Both the position numbers and the translations under genes were made by a program. A DNA stretch of 64,000 nt, taken from positions 66,679 through 130,678 of the forward strand of contig NZ_AZDW01000050.1 in assembly GCF_001434115.1 (NCBI RefSeq), in the 5' to 3' direction. Below, piece by piece: positions 17,706 through 26,833 of the stretch. The notes beneath the pieces were generated by a model. That model was not told the origin of the DNA, made no database searches, and saw only the letters and a list, made by a program, of their open reading frames with translations. Position 1 is the stretch's first letter, and the number at the start of each line of letters is the position of its first letter. This DNA comes from Levilactobacillus zymae DSM 19395. GTDB taxonomy: Bacteria > Bacillota > Bacilli > Lactobacillales > Lactobacillaceae.

Positions 17706-18233
17706 ATGGCAGATTTTAATCAATACACCCGCTGGGAAACGCAGATGCACGGGGTTAAGCTCCCCCGGTGGGACGACTTACCCAAGTTTGATTTGTACAT
17801 GGATCAGGTCACCGCGCTAGTCAACGAGGTGTTGGGACCGTTGGGCGTGGATACCATCACACCGGCGATGATCAACAACTACGTGAAGCACAAGGTGATT
17901 TTAGCGCCGGTCAAGAAGAAGTATCAGACCATGCAACTGACGGATATTTTGATGATTAGTCTGCTCAAGCCGATGTTCCAGACGGACACGGTCCGCACGG
18001 GGATCGACCAGATCACGGCGGGCGATTACCCGAAGCAGGCCTACGACAACTTTATTGGGAGCCTGGAGGACCGGTTACACCACTTGGGTGAAGACCAGGT
18101 TCAACCGGCTGCCAAAAACTTAAACGAAAAGCTGATGCAGGTTGCGGTGGACGCCGTGGTCGCACGCTTGCAATCGGAGAAGCTGTTGACCATGATCAAG
18201 CGGCCGTTACGTAAGGTTGAAAAAACGAAATAA
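17706..18233 (+). CDS. DUF1836 domain protein (putative DNA-binding)
   Basis: This 175-residue protein opens MADFNQYTRWETQMHGVKLPRWDDLP and contains ITPAMINNYVKHKVI and QLTDILMISLLK. These are characteristic of DUF1836, a Firmicutes family with a MerR-like winged-helix character. It is predicted to be cytoplasmic and regulatory, but no target is known. It is monocistronic, preceded by a promoter with an inverted repeat and followed by a hairpin (18237-18268). Confidence 0.8.
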   Translation: MADFNQYTRWETQMHGVKLPRWDDLPKFDLYMDQVTALVNEVLGPLGVDTITPAMINNYVKHKVILAPVKKKYQTMQLTDILMISLLKPMFQTDTVRTGIDQITAGDYPKQAYDNFIGSLEDRLHHLGEDQVQPAAKNLNEKLMQVAVDAVVARLQSEKLLTMIKRPLRKVEKTK

Positions 18234-18236
18234 TGA

Positions 18237-18270
18237 CTAAACGGGCGACCAGGGGGTGGCCCGTTTTTAG
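18237..18270 (+). terminator. Terminator after the DUF1836 gene
   Basis: AAACGGGC pairs with GCCCGTTT around a GACCAGGGGGTG loop, followed by a T run. Confidence 0.8.
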
Positions 18271-18355
18271 TGGCTAGTGGGTGTGACTTTACTTTGAAAA
18301 ATGGTGAGCGTATTCTTAAGAAGACGACTCACCGTCGAGCGAGGAGGGGCGACCC

Positions 18356-18781
18356 ATGACCATTACCGAATTAGTGGATTTGTTGTATCAATTGAAACTG
18401 GCCGATTTGAACGTGACCAGTCTCTTTAAAAATCAGACGGGCTTTAACCTGACCCGCTACGTCATCCTCCTGTTCTTAAAGAAAAATGGACGGACCACGC
18501 AAGGGAGTCTGCAACGGAAACTCCAGATTGATAATGCCGCGGTAACCCGACATTTGAAAGAACTTGAAGAGCAGGGACACGTGACGCGTGAGCGAAATCC
18601 ACAAAACAACCGTGAAGTGTTGGTGACCTTGACGGCTGCCGCTCAACAGGAATTGAAACATTGTGGAGAGACGCCGGCGGATAAGATTTTATTGGCATTC
18701 TTTGGGGAACAGTTCACCCCGGCGGAAATCGCCCAACTGGCCGGACTATTACAGCGTTTAAGCAACTTGAATTTATCGTAG
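18356..18781 (+). CDS. MarR-family transcriptional regulator
   Basis: This 141-residue winged-helix protein has a MarR core: RYVILLFLKKNGRTTQGSLQRKLQIDNAAVTRHLKELEEQGHV followed by RERNPQNNREVLVTLT (shown here in two parts of one domain). The ATG follows GAGGAGGGG. It lies 75 bases upstream of the promoter that drives an SDR and a nitroreductase, and tandem TTGACnnGTCAA palindromes sit just after that promoter's -10. Control of those two genes by this repressor is the simplest reading (inference). Such regulators commonly sense electrophiles, phenolics or oxidants. Confidence 0.88.
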   Translation: MTITELVDLLYQLKLADLNVTSLFKNQTGFNLTRYVILLFLKKNGRTTQGSLQRKLQIDNAAVTRHLKELEEQGHVTRERNPQNNREVLVTLTAAAQQELKHCGETPADKILLAFFGEQFTPAEIAQLAGLLQRLSNLNLS

Positions 18782-18819
18782 ATCACGGTAACGGGGTCTA
18801 TTTTTTTAGATTTATTTTG

Positions 18820-18847
18820 TGAATACGTTTACATAAAAACGCTTTCA
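18820..18847 (+). promoter_or_regulatory. Two abutting cre-like boxes over the SDR promoter
   Basis: TGAATACGTTTACA (18820-18833) and, on the other strand, TGAAAGCGTTTTTA (18834-18847) each match TGWNANCGNTNWCA with one mismatch. They cover the -35 (TTTACA, 18828-18833) and most of the spacer before -10 TATATT (18851-18856), so CcpA repression is plausible. Confidence 0.5.
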
Positions 18848-18850
18848 TGT

Positions 18851-18882
18851 TATATTTGACTTGTCAATAGTTGACGTGTCAA
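18851..18882 (+). promoter_or_regulatory. -10 element and tandem TTGACnnGTCAA operators
   Basis: TATATT at 18851-18856 is 17 bases after TTTACA. TTGACTTGTCAA (18856-18867) and TTGACGTGTCAA (18871-18882) follow with 15-base centre spacing, across the expected transcription start. They are candidate binding sites for the adjacent MarR protein. Confidence 0.6.
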
Positions 18883-18925
18883 TCGTACGATTTCAACTTA
18901 ATTTGAATGAAGAGGCGAACTGGAC

Positions 18926-19819
18926 ATGAAAGATTTTAAAGACAAAGTGATGTTTATTACCGGCGCCGCTCACGGCTTTGGCGAGGTTTTAGCCAAAGAA
19001 GGGGCACGACGGGGCATGAAAATTGCCATGGCCGATATTGATGAGCCAGCGTTAACTAAGGTCTATCAGGATATCCAAACGGTCACTCCGGACGTGTTGA
19101 TGGTTGTAACCGATGTCACAAAGGAGAATGAGGTCGACGCTGCCATTGCGCAGACCATGACTAAGTTTGGACGCATCGATTTGTTGATCAACGATGCCGG
19201 CGTTGCGGTGCCCGGAATGGTCTGGGACCTTCCGAGTCGCGATTGGGAATGGATTATCCATACCAACCTGATGAGTCAGGTCTACACCATGCAAAAAGTG
19301 ATTCCGATTATGCGGCAACAACAAACGCATGGGGCCATCATTAACGTTTCATCGTATGCCGGACTGGTCTCAACACCGCTGATGCCAGCCTATTACGCCA
19401 CGAAATTTGCTAGTGTCGGAATGACCGAAGGTATTGCTTACGACCTGCAACAACATCAGATTGATATTGAGATGCACGTCTTTTGCCCGGCCTTTGTTCA
19501 AACTGATTTATACCACTGCGAACAGCACCGCCCGGCCCAATATACCGATGCCACGGACCCTTACTATCAAAGTCAAGCTTACCGCGATGGTCAGAAGTTT
19601 GCGAAGCACGATATTACGACGGGGATGCCCATCGATAACATTGCAAACATCGTCTTTACGGCCCTGGAAAAGAACCAATTTTACATTCTCAGCCACCCGT
19701 CCTTGAATCCGATGATTACCAAGCGGACGGAACGGATCGTTGAAGGGCAGGGCCCGGACATTAACTTTGTCGGCCAGTTCATGCAATCATTAAGTCAAGC
19801 CAACCAAACGGATCAATAA
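18926..19819 (+). CDS. SDR-family NAD(P)-dependent oxidoreductase
   Basis: This 297-residue short-chain dehydrogenase has the cofactor motif TGAAHGFG (residues 11-18), ADID (acidic residue suggesting NAD preference), NDAG in place of the usual NNAG, catalytic Ser in NVSSYAG and YYATK. The substrate is unknown. It is transcribed with the nitroreductase 9 bases downstream, behind a promoter carrying cre-like and MarR-type palindromes, which suggests an inducible detoxification or redox unit. The Asn-to-Asp change in NNAG is a mild oddity but occurs in the family. Confidence 0.88.
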   Translation: MKDFKDKVMFITGAAHGFGEVLAKEGARRGMKIAMADIDEPALTKVYQDIQTVTPDVLMVVTDVTKENEVDAAIAQTMTKFGRIDLLINDAGVAVPGMVWDLPSRDWEWIIHTNLMSQVYTMQKVIPIMRQQQTHGAIINVSSYAGLVSTPLMPAYYATKFASVGMTEGIAYDLQQHQIDIEMHVFCPAFVQTDLYHCEQHRPAQYTDATDPYYQSQAYRDGQKFAKHDITTGMPIDNIANIVFTALEKNQFYILSHPSLNPMITKRTERIVEGQGPDINFVGQFMQSLSQANQTDQ

Positions 19820-19828
19820 AAGGAGATC

Positions 19829-20482
19829 ATGATGATGGATACCACTAAATCGATGACTAACGATAGTTATACTGAAGTGATGTTGAAACGCCAGTCAGTT
19901 CGGAAGTTTCAGCCCGACGTTAAAATTCCACGGACTGAATTAACGGAATTGCTCAAGGAAGCCACCACGGCCCCTTCAGCCTGCAACCTGCAGTCCTGGC
20001 ACTTTGTGGTTTGTGACGACGAAGCGGGGAAGCAAAAGGCCCATTCACTGGTCATGCCGTTTAACTTTCCCCAGACGGATACCTGCTCGGCCATCGTCTT
20101 TGTCTTAGGGGATACCCAATCTCACGAAAAATACCGGGACGTGTGGAACAAGATGTGTGACGAAGGCCGGATTACGCCGGAAAAGCGTGATGAGGTCTTC
20201 CAGACGTTCTTGCCGCTGTACGAACACGCCGACCGTGATTTCTTGGTGAAGGATAGTACGATCGATGCCAGCATGGTTTCGATGCAACTTTTGTTGGCTG
20301 CTCGGGCGCACGGCTACGAGGCCAATCCGTTGGCCGGGTACAATGCCGCTAAGATTGCCCCGACTTTTGGCTTAGACGCGGAACGTTACGTGCCCGTCAT
20401 GGCGATTGCGATTGGTAAGCCAGCGGAAAAGCCGATTGAATCCATCCGCTATGACGTGACGGATTTAACGGATTTTGCTTAA
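19829..20482 (+). CDS. Nitroreductase-family FMN oxidoreductase
   Basis: This is 217 residues. The opening VMLKRQSVRKFQPDVKIP and PSACNLQSWHFVVCDD are typical of FMN-binding nitroreductases; the C-terminal half has GYEANPLAGYNAAKI and a conserved GKPAE. It probably reduces nitro or quinone-like compounds with NAD(P)H in the cytoplasm. Three consecutive ATGs (19829, 19832, 19835) follow AAAGGAG; the third has the best spacing, so the annotated start may be two codons long. It is co-transcribed with the SDR and closes the MarR-linked unit. Confidence 0.88.
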   Translation: MMMDTTKSMTNDSYTEVMLKRQSVRKFQPDVKIPRTELTELLKEATTAPSACNLQSWHFVVCDDEAGKQKAHSLVMPFNFPQTDTCSAIVFVLGDTQSHEKYRDVWNKMCDEGRITPEKRDEVFQTFLPLYEHADRDFLVKDSTIDASMVSMQLLLAARAHGYEANPLAGYNAAKIAPTFGLDAERYVPVMAIAIGKPAEKPIESIRYDVTDLTDFA

Positions 20483-20507
20483 GCCTAAACACAATTAACG
20501 AATCTGA

Positions 20508-20552
20508 AAAAACGGTGAACTTACGTCGCGACGTGAGTTCACCGTTTTTAGA
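20508..20552 (+). terminator. Terminator after the nitroreductase
   Basis: AAAACGGTGAACT-type arm at 20508-20522 pairs with the GAGTTCACCGTTTTT arm ending at about 20549. The loop contains a CGTCGCGACG palindrome. Confidence 0.85.
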
Positions 20553-20605
20553 TTGGTTCATGATGTTTGATAGGATAAACGTGGTCAGTGAACGGGGTTA
20601 AACGC

Positions 20606-22399
20606 TTATTGCGTCTGAGTTTCTAGGCTCAACTCGTTCATGAAGGCCAGTAACAGGTTGGCGTAACTCGGGTGGTCCGTGTTGTTGCGGATTTCGCCCT
20701 GCATCTCGTGGAGGTTATCCGTGATGATGCCGTTGACGCCCAGAAACATCATCTGGTCCAACTGGGTGATGTCGTCAATATCCCAGGCGTAGACCTTCTG
20801 GTGGTGCTTGGCCGCCTGGTCGATGAAGTTATCGTTTAACGTCGTGGCTTCCATGGTGTAGGCGTTCGCATCGGTGTACGGGAAGGTCAGGTTGTACGGC
20901 AGGATATAGCTGACGAACAACTTCGGGTCTTCGCGCCGCAGCGCCGTCATGATCCGGTAACTTAACGTGTGGACCTGGTCGTGGTTTGCCAGGAGGGTGG
21001 CCCCGTAGCGGTCAACGAAGCGTTGGGCCACGTCCGGCGTGGTGGCCGAATTGGTCTTGATCTCCACCAGTAACTTCTGGTGGTGGGCAATCGCGGCCTT
21101 GAGGTAGGCGTCGAAGCTCGGAATCTTGGCCTGGTAGCCGTTTTCGGAGACCGTGATGTTGGTCAGTTGTTTGAGGGTTAGCTTCGCGACCCGGCGGTTA
21201 ACGTTGGCCAGCGCCTTCAGGTTGGTGTCGTGCATCACCACGAATTGGTGGTCCTTGGTCTGCTGGATATCCATTTCCACGTAGTCCGGTCGTTCCTTGC
21301 TGGTCTTGACCAGCGCCGGAATCGTGTTTTGGACGCCGTTACCGTTGTCGACACCGCGGTGGGCGATCGTTAACGGCTTACTGATGGCAAGGCCGTTGAG
21401 GTAAACCAGGTTGAACGTGACCAACATGGCGGAGATGATGACTAACCCGGTGATGATCAGCACGCGGGTCCGCCGTTTGGTCCGGGCCGGTTCGTGGAAA
21501 CTTAGCAGCATCATCGGCGTGGGTTCGTGGTCGGCGTGACTGCTGAGGATGATGGACATGAACAGGATGGTCGCGTAGCAGACGATAAATTCCGTCAGGA
21601 CTTCCATCAAGAAGAGGTTGGTCGTGGCGGCGAATAGCGCGACTTTAGTGGTATCGAAGTAGAGTTGCCCCAGGTAGATCAGGGCGTAGGCCACGGCCAC
21701 GAACAGGCTGACCATGGCCAGGGTGACCAGCATCCGGCTGACGTAGCGCCAGAAGTTAAAGCGGGTGGCCCGCCAGCTTTCGCGGATGGCCGCACGGCTA
21801 TGGTACTGGTCCAACATCATTAAGGGTAAGACCGCAATCAAGCGAATCCCCAGATAAATGGCGGCGGCGTAGAACAGGATTAGCGCCGTGGCCCAAACGG
21901 GGTTGGCCATTAAGTAAGTAGTAATGAAACTCGGAATTTTAGCCTTGTTCAACAGGGGCGTGGAGAACAGGATGCTGCCAAACGGCATGATGATCAGGAA
22001 GTAACCGATGAAGAACAGGAAGGTGCTGGGGGAGGCGTCCGTCAGGCTGGTCACGGTCGTCCGCAATAACTCGCGGGTGGTTCGTGGTCGGCCTAAACGA
22101 ATGTTGCGAATCCCTAACAGTAGAAAGGCAAATTGCCAGTAGACCAGTAACATGATAGCTAACAGAATCGCTAACAGGCCAATCACGGCGATCGGATGCT
22201 TCAAGATGATACTTCCCAGGTTGGTATACGACACGTAAGGAATCCGTTGCCAACGTAAGAGCGTGGCGGTCAGCCAACTAAAAACGGGGATGGCACAGTA
22301 ACTGATGATGACGTTGGTCAGAAACACTAACGACACGTAGCTTCCCCAGTGTTGCCAGAAATGGCGGGTACTTTGGCGCCAAAAGGCCCAAGCTTGCAT
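20606..22399 (-). CDS. Membrane-anchored glycerophosphodiester phosphodiesterase
   Basis: This is 597 residues. The N-terminal ~340 residues form the GDPD membrane domain with about eight spans. The C-terminal catalytic domain has TIAHRGVDNGNGVQNT, YVEMDIQQTKD and VVMHDTNL, the metal-binding and catalytic His/Glu/Asp set. The family hydrolyses glycerophosphodiesters to glycerol-3-phosphate and an alcohol, with roles in lipid and teichoic acid turnover; the catalytic domain is probably extracellular. It is monocistronic, convergent with the nitroreductase unit. I saw no distinctive regulator site. Confidence 0.9.
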   Translation of the reverse strand: MQAWAFWRQSTRHFWQHWGSYVSLVFLTNVIISYCAIPVFSWLTATLLRWQRIPYVSYTNLGSIILKHPIAVIGLLAILLAIMLLVYWQFAFLLLGIRNIRLGRPRTTRELLRTTVTSLTDASPSTFLFFIGYFLIIMPFGSILFSTPLLNKAKIPSFITTYLMANPVWATALILFYAAAIYLGIRLIAVLPLMMLDQYHSRAAIRESWRATRFNFWRYVSRMLVTLAMVSLFVAVAYALIYLGQLYFDTTKVALFAATTNLFLMEVLTEFIVCYATILFMSIILSSHADHEPTPMMLLSFHEPARTKRRTRVLIITGLVIISAMLVTFNLVYLNGLAISKPLTIAHRGVDNGNGVQNTIPALVKTSKERPDYVEMDIQQTKDHQFVVMHDTNLKALANVNRRVAKLTLKQLTNITVSENGYQAKIPSFDAYLKAAIAHHQKLLVEIKTNSATTPDVAQRFVDRYGATLLANHDQVHTLSYRIMTALRREDPKLFVSYILPYNLTFPYTDANAYTMEATTLNDNFIDQAAKHHQKVYAWDIDDITQLDQMMFLGVNGIITDNLHEMQGEIRNNTDHPSYANLLLAFMNELSLETQTQ

Positions 22400-22805
22400 G
22401 ATTGATCCAACTCCTCTTTCCCATAGCCCCCGATTAGGACGACGAGGGGGCCGAGGTAATCGGGAAAAGTGGCTTTATCCCCTAAATTTACCACACTTCG
22501 GGTTAAGGCAGGGCCCCTTTCCGTTCTCAATAACGACTGGTTACGGATGAAAGCCATGAAAAAACGGGTCGATGTGAGTGAATTCACACGGGGGATGCCG
22601 CAAATTTTTAAATTTATTTTGAAACATTATTGTATGCGCTTACAACTCAATCAATTAAAGAACTTGTCATGGCGCGAGTTAAACCGTTTGCACAGAATTT
22701 TGTGATGTTTTGAACACAAAGCAGTTGACGTTTGAAAAAATGATGGTAAACTAAGACTCGTGAATAAGTTAACAAGATGTTTTCAAGCATAATGGAGGCA
22801 TAGAG
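22400..22805. other. Divergent intergenic region between GDPD and adhE
   Basis: A 78-codon plus-strand ORF (22469-22705) lacks a ribosome site and coding character, so no gene is called. The right half holds the adhE promoter and an inverted repeat. Confidence 0.6.
22699..22752 (+). promoter_or_regulatory. adhE promoter with upstream TTTGTG-N10-CACAAA palindrome
   Basis: TTTGTG (22699-22704) and CACAAA (22715-22720) flank 10 bases, just before -35 TTGACG (22725-22730) and -10 TAAACT (22747-22752). The half-sites resemble those of the redox repressor Rex, but the spacing is two bases longer than the usual TTGTGAANNNNTTCACAA. Redox control is only a suggestion. Confidence 0.5.
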
Positions 22806-25421
22806 ATGTTAAAAGACGTAAACGTAAAACCAACCAAGAAAGACGCCAACACTGAAACCGTCGACCAAATGATCGACCGGTTAGTCACCAAAGCGCACAC
22901 CGCATTGTGTGCCATGGACGACTTCACTCAAGAAAAAGTGGACCACATTGTGCACCAAATGGCAATCGCCGGTCTGGACCACCATATGGAACTGGCCAAG
23001 GCCGCGTATGAAGAAACCGGACGGGGGAATGTCGAAGACAAGGCCGTGAAGAACATGTTTGCGACCGAAGAGATTTGGCACTCCATCAAAAACGATAAAA
23101 CGGTCGGCATCATCAAAGACGACCACGAACGCCAATTAATCACCGTGGCCGAACCCCTGGGAATCATCGCCGGGGTCACGCCGGTTACCAACCCCACGTC
23201 CACGGCCCTGTTCAAATCCTTGATCGCCGTGAAGACGCGGAACCCAATCATCTTCGCCTTCCATCCGCAGGCGCAGAAGTCATCCGTGATGGCTGCTAAG
23301 GTCGTCCGCGACGCCGCGGTGGCCGCTGGCGCTCCCGAGGGTGTGATTCAATGGATCGACAAGCCGAGTCTGGAAGCCACGACCGCACTGATGAACCACC
23401 CGAAGGTCGCCAGTGTGCTGGCCACCGGGGGTCCCGGCATGGTCAAGGCCGCTTACTCCACCGGGAAGCCTGCCTTAGGGGTGGGACCTGGTAATGGCCC
23501 GGCCTATATCGAAAAGACCGCCAACATCAAGCGCGCGGTGTACGATATCGTGTTATCCAAGACGTTTGATAACGGGATGGTTTGTGCGTCCGAAAACAGC
23601 GCCATCATCGACACTGAGATTTACAGCGACGTTAAAAAGGAAATGCAAGCCCGCGGCGTTTACTTCATTAAGAAGGCCGACCATAAGGCCTTAGCCGATG
23701 CGATGTTCCGGCCAGAAGGCGGAGTCAAGGGACCTATCGCGGGGATGTCCGCCATCAAGATTGCCGATTTAGCCGGCATCAAGGTTCCCGACAACACCAA
23801 GGTCTTAGCCGCCGAAGTCACCGGGATCGGCCCGAAGGAACCATTGTCCGCTGAGAAGCTGTCACCAGTTCTGTCCGTTTACAAGGCCACGAGTCACGAA
23901 GACGCCTTTAAGAAGGCCGACGCGTTACTGCACTTCGGTGGGTTGGGTCATACCGCGTCCATCCACACCCAAGACGACGACTTGGCCACGGACTATGGCA
24001 TCAAGATGAAGGCCAGCCGGGTGCTGGTCAACACGCCATCCGCGGTCGGGGGCATTGGGAACCTGTACAACGAAATGATTCCTTCCTTAACCTTAGGGAC
24101 CGGGTCATGGGGCAAAAACTCCGTTTCCCACAACGTCTCGTCCTTCGACCTTCTGAACATTAAAACAATTGCAAAGCGGCGAAATAACATGCAATGGATC
24201 AAATTACCTCGGGTTTACTTTGAAAAGACGTCCGTGCGGTACCTTGACGACATGCCCGGCATCAAGCGGGTCTTCCTGGTGACCTCACCATCGATGGTCC
24301 AACTGGGTTACGTTGACACGGTCTTGAACGAACTGAAGCGCCGGCCGGACGGGATCGAATACTCTCTGTTCTCCGACGTGGAACCCGATCCAACGACGGA
24401 TACGGTCAACCGGGGGGTCGCACAGATGCGGACCTTTAAGCCCGACACCATCATTGCTTTAGGTGGGGGTTCACCGATCGATGCCGCCAAGAATATGTGG
24501 CTGTTTTACGAAGACCCAGCCGCTAGTTTCTTCGGCGCAAAGCAGAAGTTCCTGGACATCCGGAAGCGGACTTACCGGTTCAAGAAGCCAAGCAAGGCCC
24601 AATTCGTGGCCATCCCAACGACTTCGGGGACCGGGTCCGAAGTGACGCCGTTCTCCGTCATTACGGATTCCAAGACCCACGTCAAGTACCCACTGGCCGA
24701 CTACGCGTTGACGCCGGACGTGGCCATCGTGGACTCGCAATTTATCGAAACGGTCCCGAAGAAGACGGTCGCTTACTCCGGCTTGGACGTGTTGACCCAC
24801 GCCATCGAATCCTACGTGTCGAACATGGCGTCGGATTACACCCGGCCATGGTCCCTGCAGGCCATTAAGCTGGTCATGAACAACCTGACCGATTCCTATA
24901 ACGGTGACGTTCACGCCAGAGCCGAAATGCACAACGCCTCGACCTTAGCCGGGATGGCCTTTGCCAACGCCTTCCTGGGAATCACCCACTCGGTCGCCCA
25001 CAAATTGGGTGGCGAGTTCGGCTTGACCCACGGGTTGGCGATTGCCATCACCTTGCCACACGTCATCCGGTACAACTTTAAGGAACCGACTAAGTTGTCC
25101 ATGTGGCCGAAGTACGAATACTTCCGCGCCGACGAAGACTACGCCGAAATCGCGCGCTTCCTAGGTCTGCCAGGCACGACCAAGGAAGAACTGAAGGAAG
25201 CCTTAGTCAAGAAGATCATCGACTTGGCCCACTCGGTCAACGTCACGTTGAGTTTGAAGGCCAACGGGGTCGACAAGGCACACTTCGATAAAGTGGTCGA
25301 CCACCTGTCCGAACTGGCCTTCGAAGACCAATGCACCACGGCTAACCCGAAGGAACCATTGATTGCCGATCTGAAGCAGATCATGATCGACGAATACGAT
25401 GGCAAGGGCGTCGAAAAATAA
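22806..25421 (+). CDS. adhE: Bifunctional acetaldehyde-CoA/alcohol dehydrogenase AdhE
   Basis: This 871-residue fusion has the normal AdhE length. Residues ~1-450 are the CoA-acylating aldehyde dehydrogenase, with catalytic Cys in NGMVCASENSA. Residues ~460-871 are the iron-dependent alcohol dehydrogenase (GGGSPIDAAK, HAIESYVS, HSVAHKLGGEFGLTHGLA with the metal His residues). It converts acetyl-CoA to ethanol and reoxidises two NADH, which is essential in heterofermentative metabolism. It has its own promoter and terminator. Codon bias looks strong, consistent with high expression. Confidence 0.95.
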   Translation: MLKDVNVKPTKKDANTETVDQMIDRLVTKAHTALCAMDDFTQEKVDHIVHQMAIAGLDHHMELAKAAYEETGRGNVEDKAVKNMFATEEIWHSIKNDKTVGIIKDDHERQLITVAEPLGIIAGVTPVTNPTSTALFKSLIAVKTRNPIIFAFHPQAQKSSVMAAKVVRDAAVAAGAPEGVIQWIDKPSLEATTALMNHPKVASVLATGGPGMVKAAYSTGKPALGVGPGNGPAYIEKTANIKRAVYDIVLSKTFDNGMVCASENSAIIDTEIYSDVKKEMQARGVYFIKKADHKALADAMFRPEGGVKGPIAGMSAIKIADLAGIKVPDNTKVLAAEVTGIGPKEPLSAEKLSPVLSVYKATSHEDAFKKADALLHFGGLGHTASIHTQDDDLATDYGIKMKASRVLVNTPSAVGGIGNLYNEMIPSLTLGTGSWGKNSVSHNVSSFDLLNIKTIAKRRNNMQWIKLPRVYFEKTSVRYLDDMPGIKRVFLVTSPSMVQLGYVDTVLNELKRRPDGIEYSLFSDVEPDPTTDTVNRGVAQMRTFKPDTIIALGGGSPIDAAKNMWLFYEDPAASFFGAKQKFLDIRKRTYRFKKPSKAQFVAIPTTSGTGSEVTPFSVITDSKTHVKYPLADYALTPDVAIVDSQFIETVPKKTVAYSGLDVLTHAIESYVSNMASDYTRPWSLQAIKLVMNNLTDSYNGDVHARAEMHNASTLAGMAFANAFLGITHSVAHKLGGEFGLTHGLAIAITLPHVIRYNFKEPTKLSMWPKYEYFRADEDYAEIARFLGLPGTTKEELKEALVKKIIDLAHSVNVTLSLKANGVDKAHFDKVVDHLSELAFEDQCTTANPKEPLIADLKQIMIDEYDGKGVEK

Positions 25422-25995
25422 TTCCTGTCTCCTAATAAATTTAACATCAAACCAGAAGGAGCACTGATCACGAATTGTGGTCGATGCTTTTTCTGTGGTT
25501 TAAGGGGGAATTGCTGATTAAAGCGGGCGGTTGTGCTTAAAATGCGATTTTTAAAGAAAATGCGGATTAGCTTAGAACATTATATAGGAAGAAACTAACG
25601 ATTTAATTTTCAAACGTTATCGTAAAAATGGGAACGATTGTCGGCAGTTTTCATTGGAAACGGCATAAAATTTGCGGATGGTCAGCGTGAAAAATTGGTA
25701 AAATCACGGGAATTTCCGGCTAAAACGGCTAAATTATCATTGTTTTTTCATTTTAGATGACAAATTTTACAAGTTTTTCTGGAAAATTGAGAAGGCAAAT
25801 TCCGGCCAAATTGCGCTAAAAAGGCTAAAAAAGGGAAAAATAAAGCGTTTTATATAACAGGCAGGTTACAAATATGACAAAATGTCATAGTTAGTTGTTT
25901 TTCTTAACGCCGCCGTAATCAAACATCAATTTGCGTGTAATACCCATCAGTTATTCTAATAGCCGTTAAGCAATCAAAGGAGGACATTTACTTTT
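25422..25995. other. AT-rich intergenic region upstream of the first Apf-like gene
   Basis: There is no credible ORF. A terminator for adhE lies at 25460-25492 (AGCAcTGATCAC / GTGGTCgATGCT then T run). The stretch 25550-25860 is AT-rich with GGCTAAAA-like repeats but no clear element. From 25873 it contains the regulatory module and promoter of the Apf-like gene. Confidence 0.6.
25873..25962 (+). promoter_or_regulatory. Cell-wall gene upstream module 1
   Basis: The palindrome TATGACA-AAA-TGTCATA (25873-25889) is followed by TTTTTCTTAACG and then a promoter with TTGCGT and TCTAAT separated by 18 bases. The same order recurs in part upstream of the second Apf-like gene and the 3D-domain gene. 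Confidence 0.55.
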
Positions 25996-26616
25996 ATGAG
26001 TATTAAGAAAGCTTTAGTAATGACGTTAGGGACAGTTGCAGTGATGGGCGCCGGGCTCTTCGCTTCCAACGAAACGGCTAACGCCGACACGCGGGTAACG
26101 GTCAAGCAGGGGGATTCTGTTTGGGCCTTAGCCAACAACCACCAAACGTCTGTGAGTGCCATCGAAAAGGCCAACAACTTACAAAACAGCGCCATGATCT
26201 ACGTGGGTCAATCTTTGGTGATCCCATCAAACACGACCACGACGACGTCTGCTAACGTGGCCAGCCAAGGCTACACCGCCCCAGCAACGTCGACGACTAC
26301 CACGACGCCATCAACGCAAAACCAAGCGACGACGGCAACGACTAGCCAAAACACGACTTCGAACACGACGAGCGCCTCTACTGGTGTTTCCGGTTCCGAA
26401 GCTAGTGCTAAGGCCTGGATTGCCAACAAGGAATCCGGTGGCTCATACTCTGCTACCAACGGTCAATACGTTGGGAAGTACCAATTAAGCTCGTCTTACT
26501 TAAACGGGGACTACTCCGCTGCTAACCAAGAAAAGGTTGCCAACCAATACGTGGCTTCCCGTTACGGTTCTTGGTCCGCTGCTCAGTCCTTCTGGCAAGC
26601 AAACGGCTGGTACTAA
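25996..26616 (+). CDS. Apf-like secreted cell-wall protein with LysM domain (copy 1)
   Basis: This is 206 residues. A signal peptide ends near NETANADT. A LysM domain follows (TVKQGDSVWALANNHQTSVSAIEKANNL...QSLVIP, about residues 34-77), then a Thr/Ser linker. The C-terminal aggregation-promoting-factor-type domain has AKAWIANKESGGSYSATNGQYVGKYQLS...WQANGWY. The C-terminal Glu in NKESGG is a likely lysozyme-like catalytic residue, so peptidoglycan cleavage or cell-shape maintenance is inferred. AAAGGAGG precedes the ATG. It is the first of three related genes in this block. Confidence 0.9.
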   Translation: MSIKKALVMTLGTVAVMGAGLFASNETANADTRVTVKQGDSVWALANNHQTSVSAIEKANNLQNSAMIYVGQSLVIPSNTTTTTSANVASQGYTAPATSTTTTTPSTQNQATTATTSQNTTSNTTSASTGVSGSEASAKAWIANKESGGSYSATNGQYVGKYQLSSSYLNGDYSAANQEKVANQYVASRYGSWSAAQSFWQANGWY

Positions 26617-26650
26617 AACCAGATTAATTTAATTCGTTTAAACTCAAGTA

Positions 26651-26682
26651 AGCCGTTCGGATGCAGGTCCGAACGGCTTTTT
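26651..26682 (+). terminator. Terminator of Apf-like gene 1
   Basis: AGCCGTTCGGA (26651-26661) and TCCGAACGGCT (26668-26678) are followed by T residues. Confidence 0.92.
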
Positions 26683-26833
26683 GGTATCCTGAATTTTTAA
26701 CTGGCGGGGGTAATGACTGGCGCGGTAGATTTCTTCGCCGCCCAGAAAATGGTAAACTAAAAGACAAACGGGGCTAATGACCGGTCAACGATTCAGCGTC
26801 AGGGCCATGTGGTTCGGTGAGGGGGCAACGCAG

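Noticed and set aside
22469-22705. 78-codon ORF before adhE
   Set aside because: It has no ribosome site, crosses the adhE control region and has low-complexity, non-coding-like sequence.
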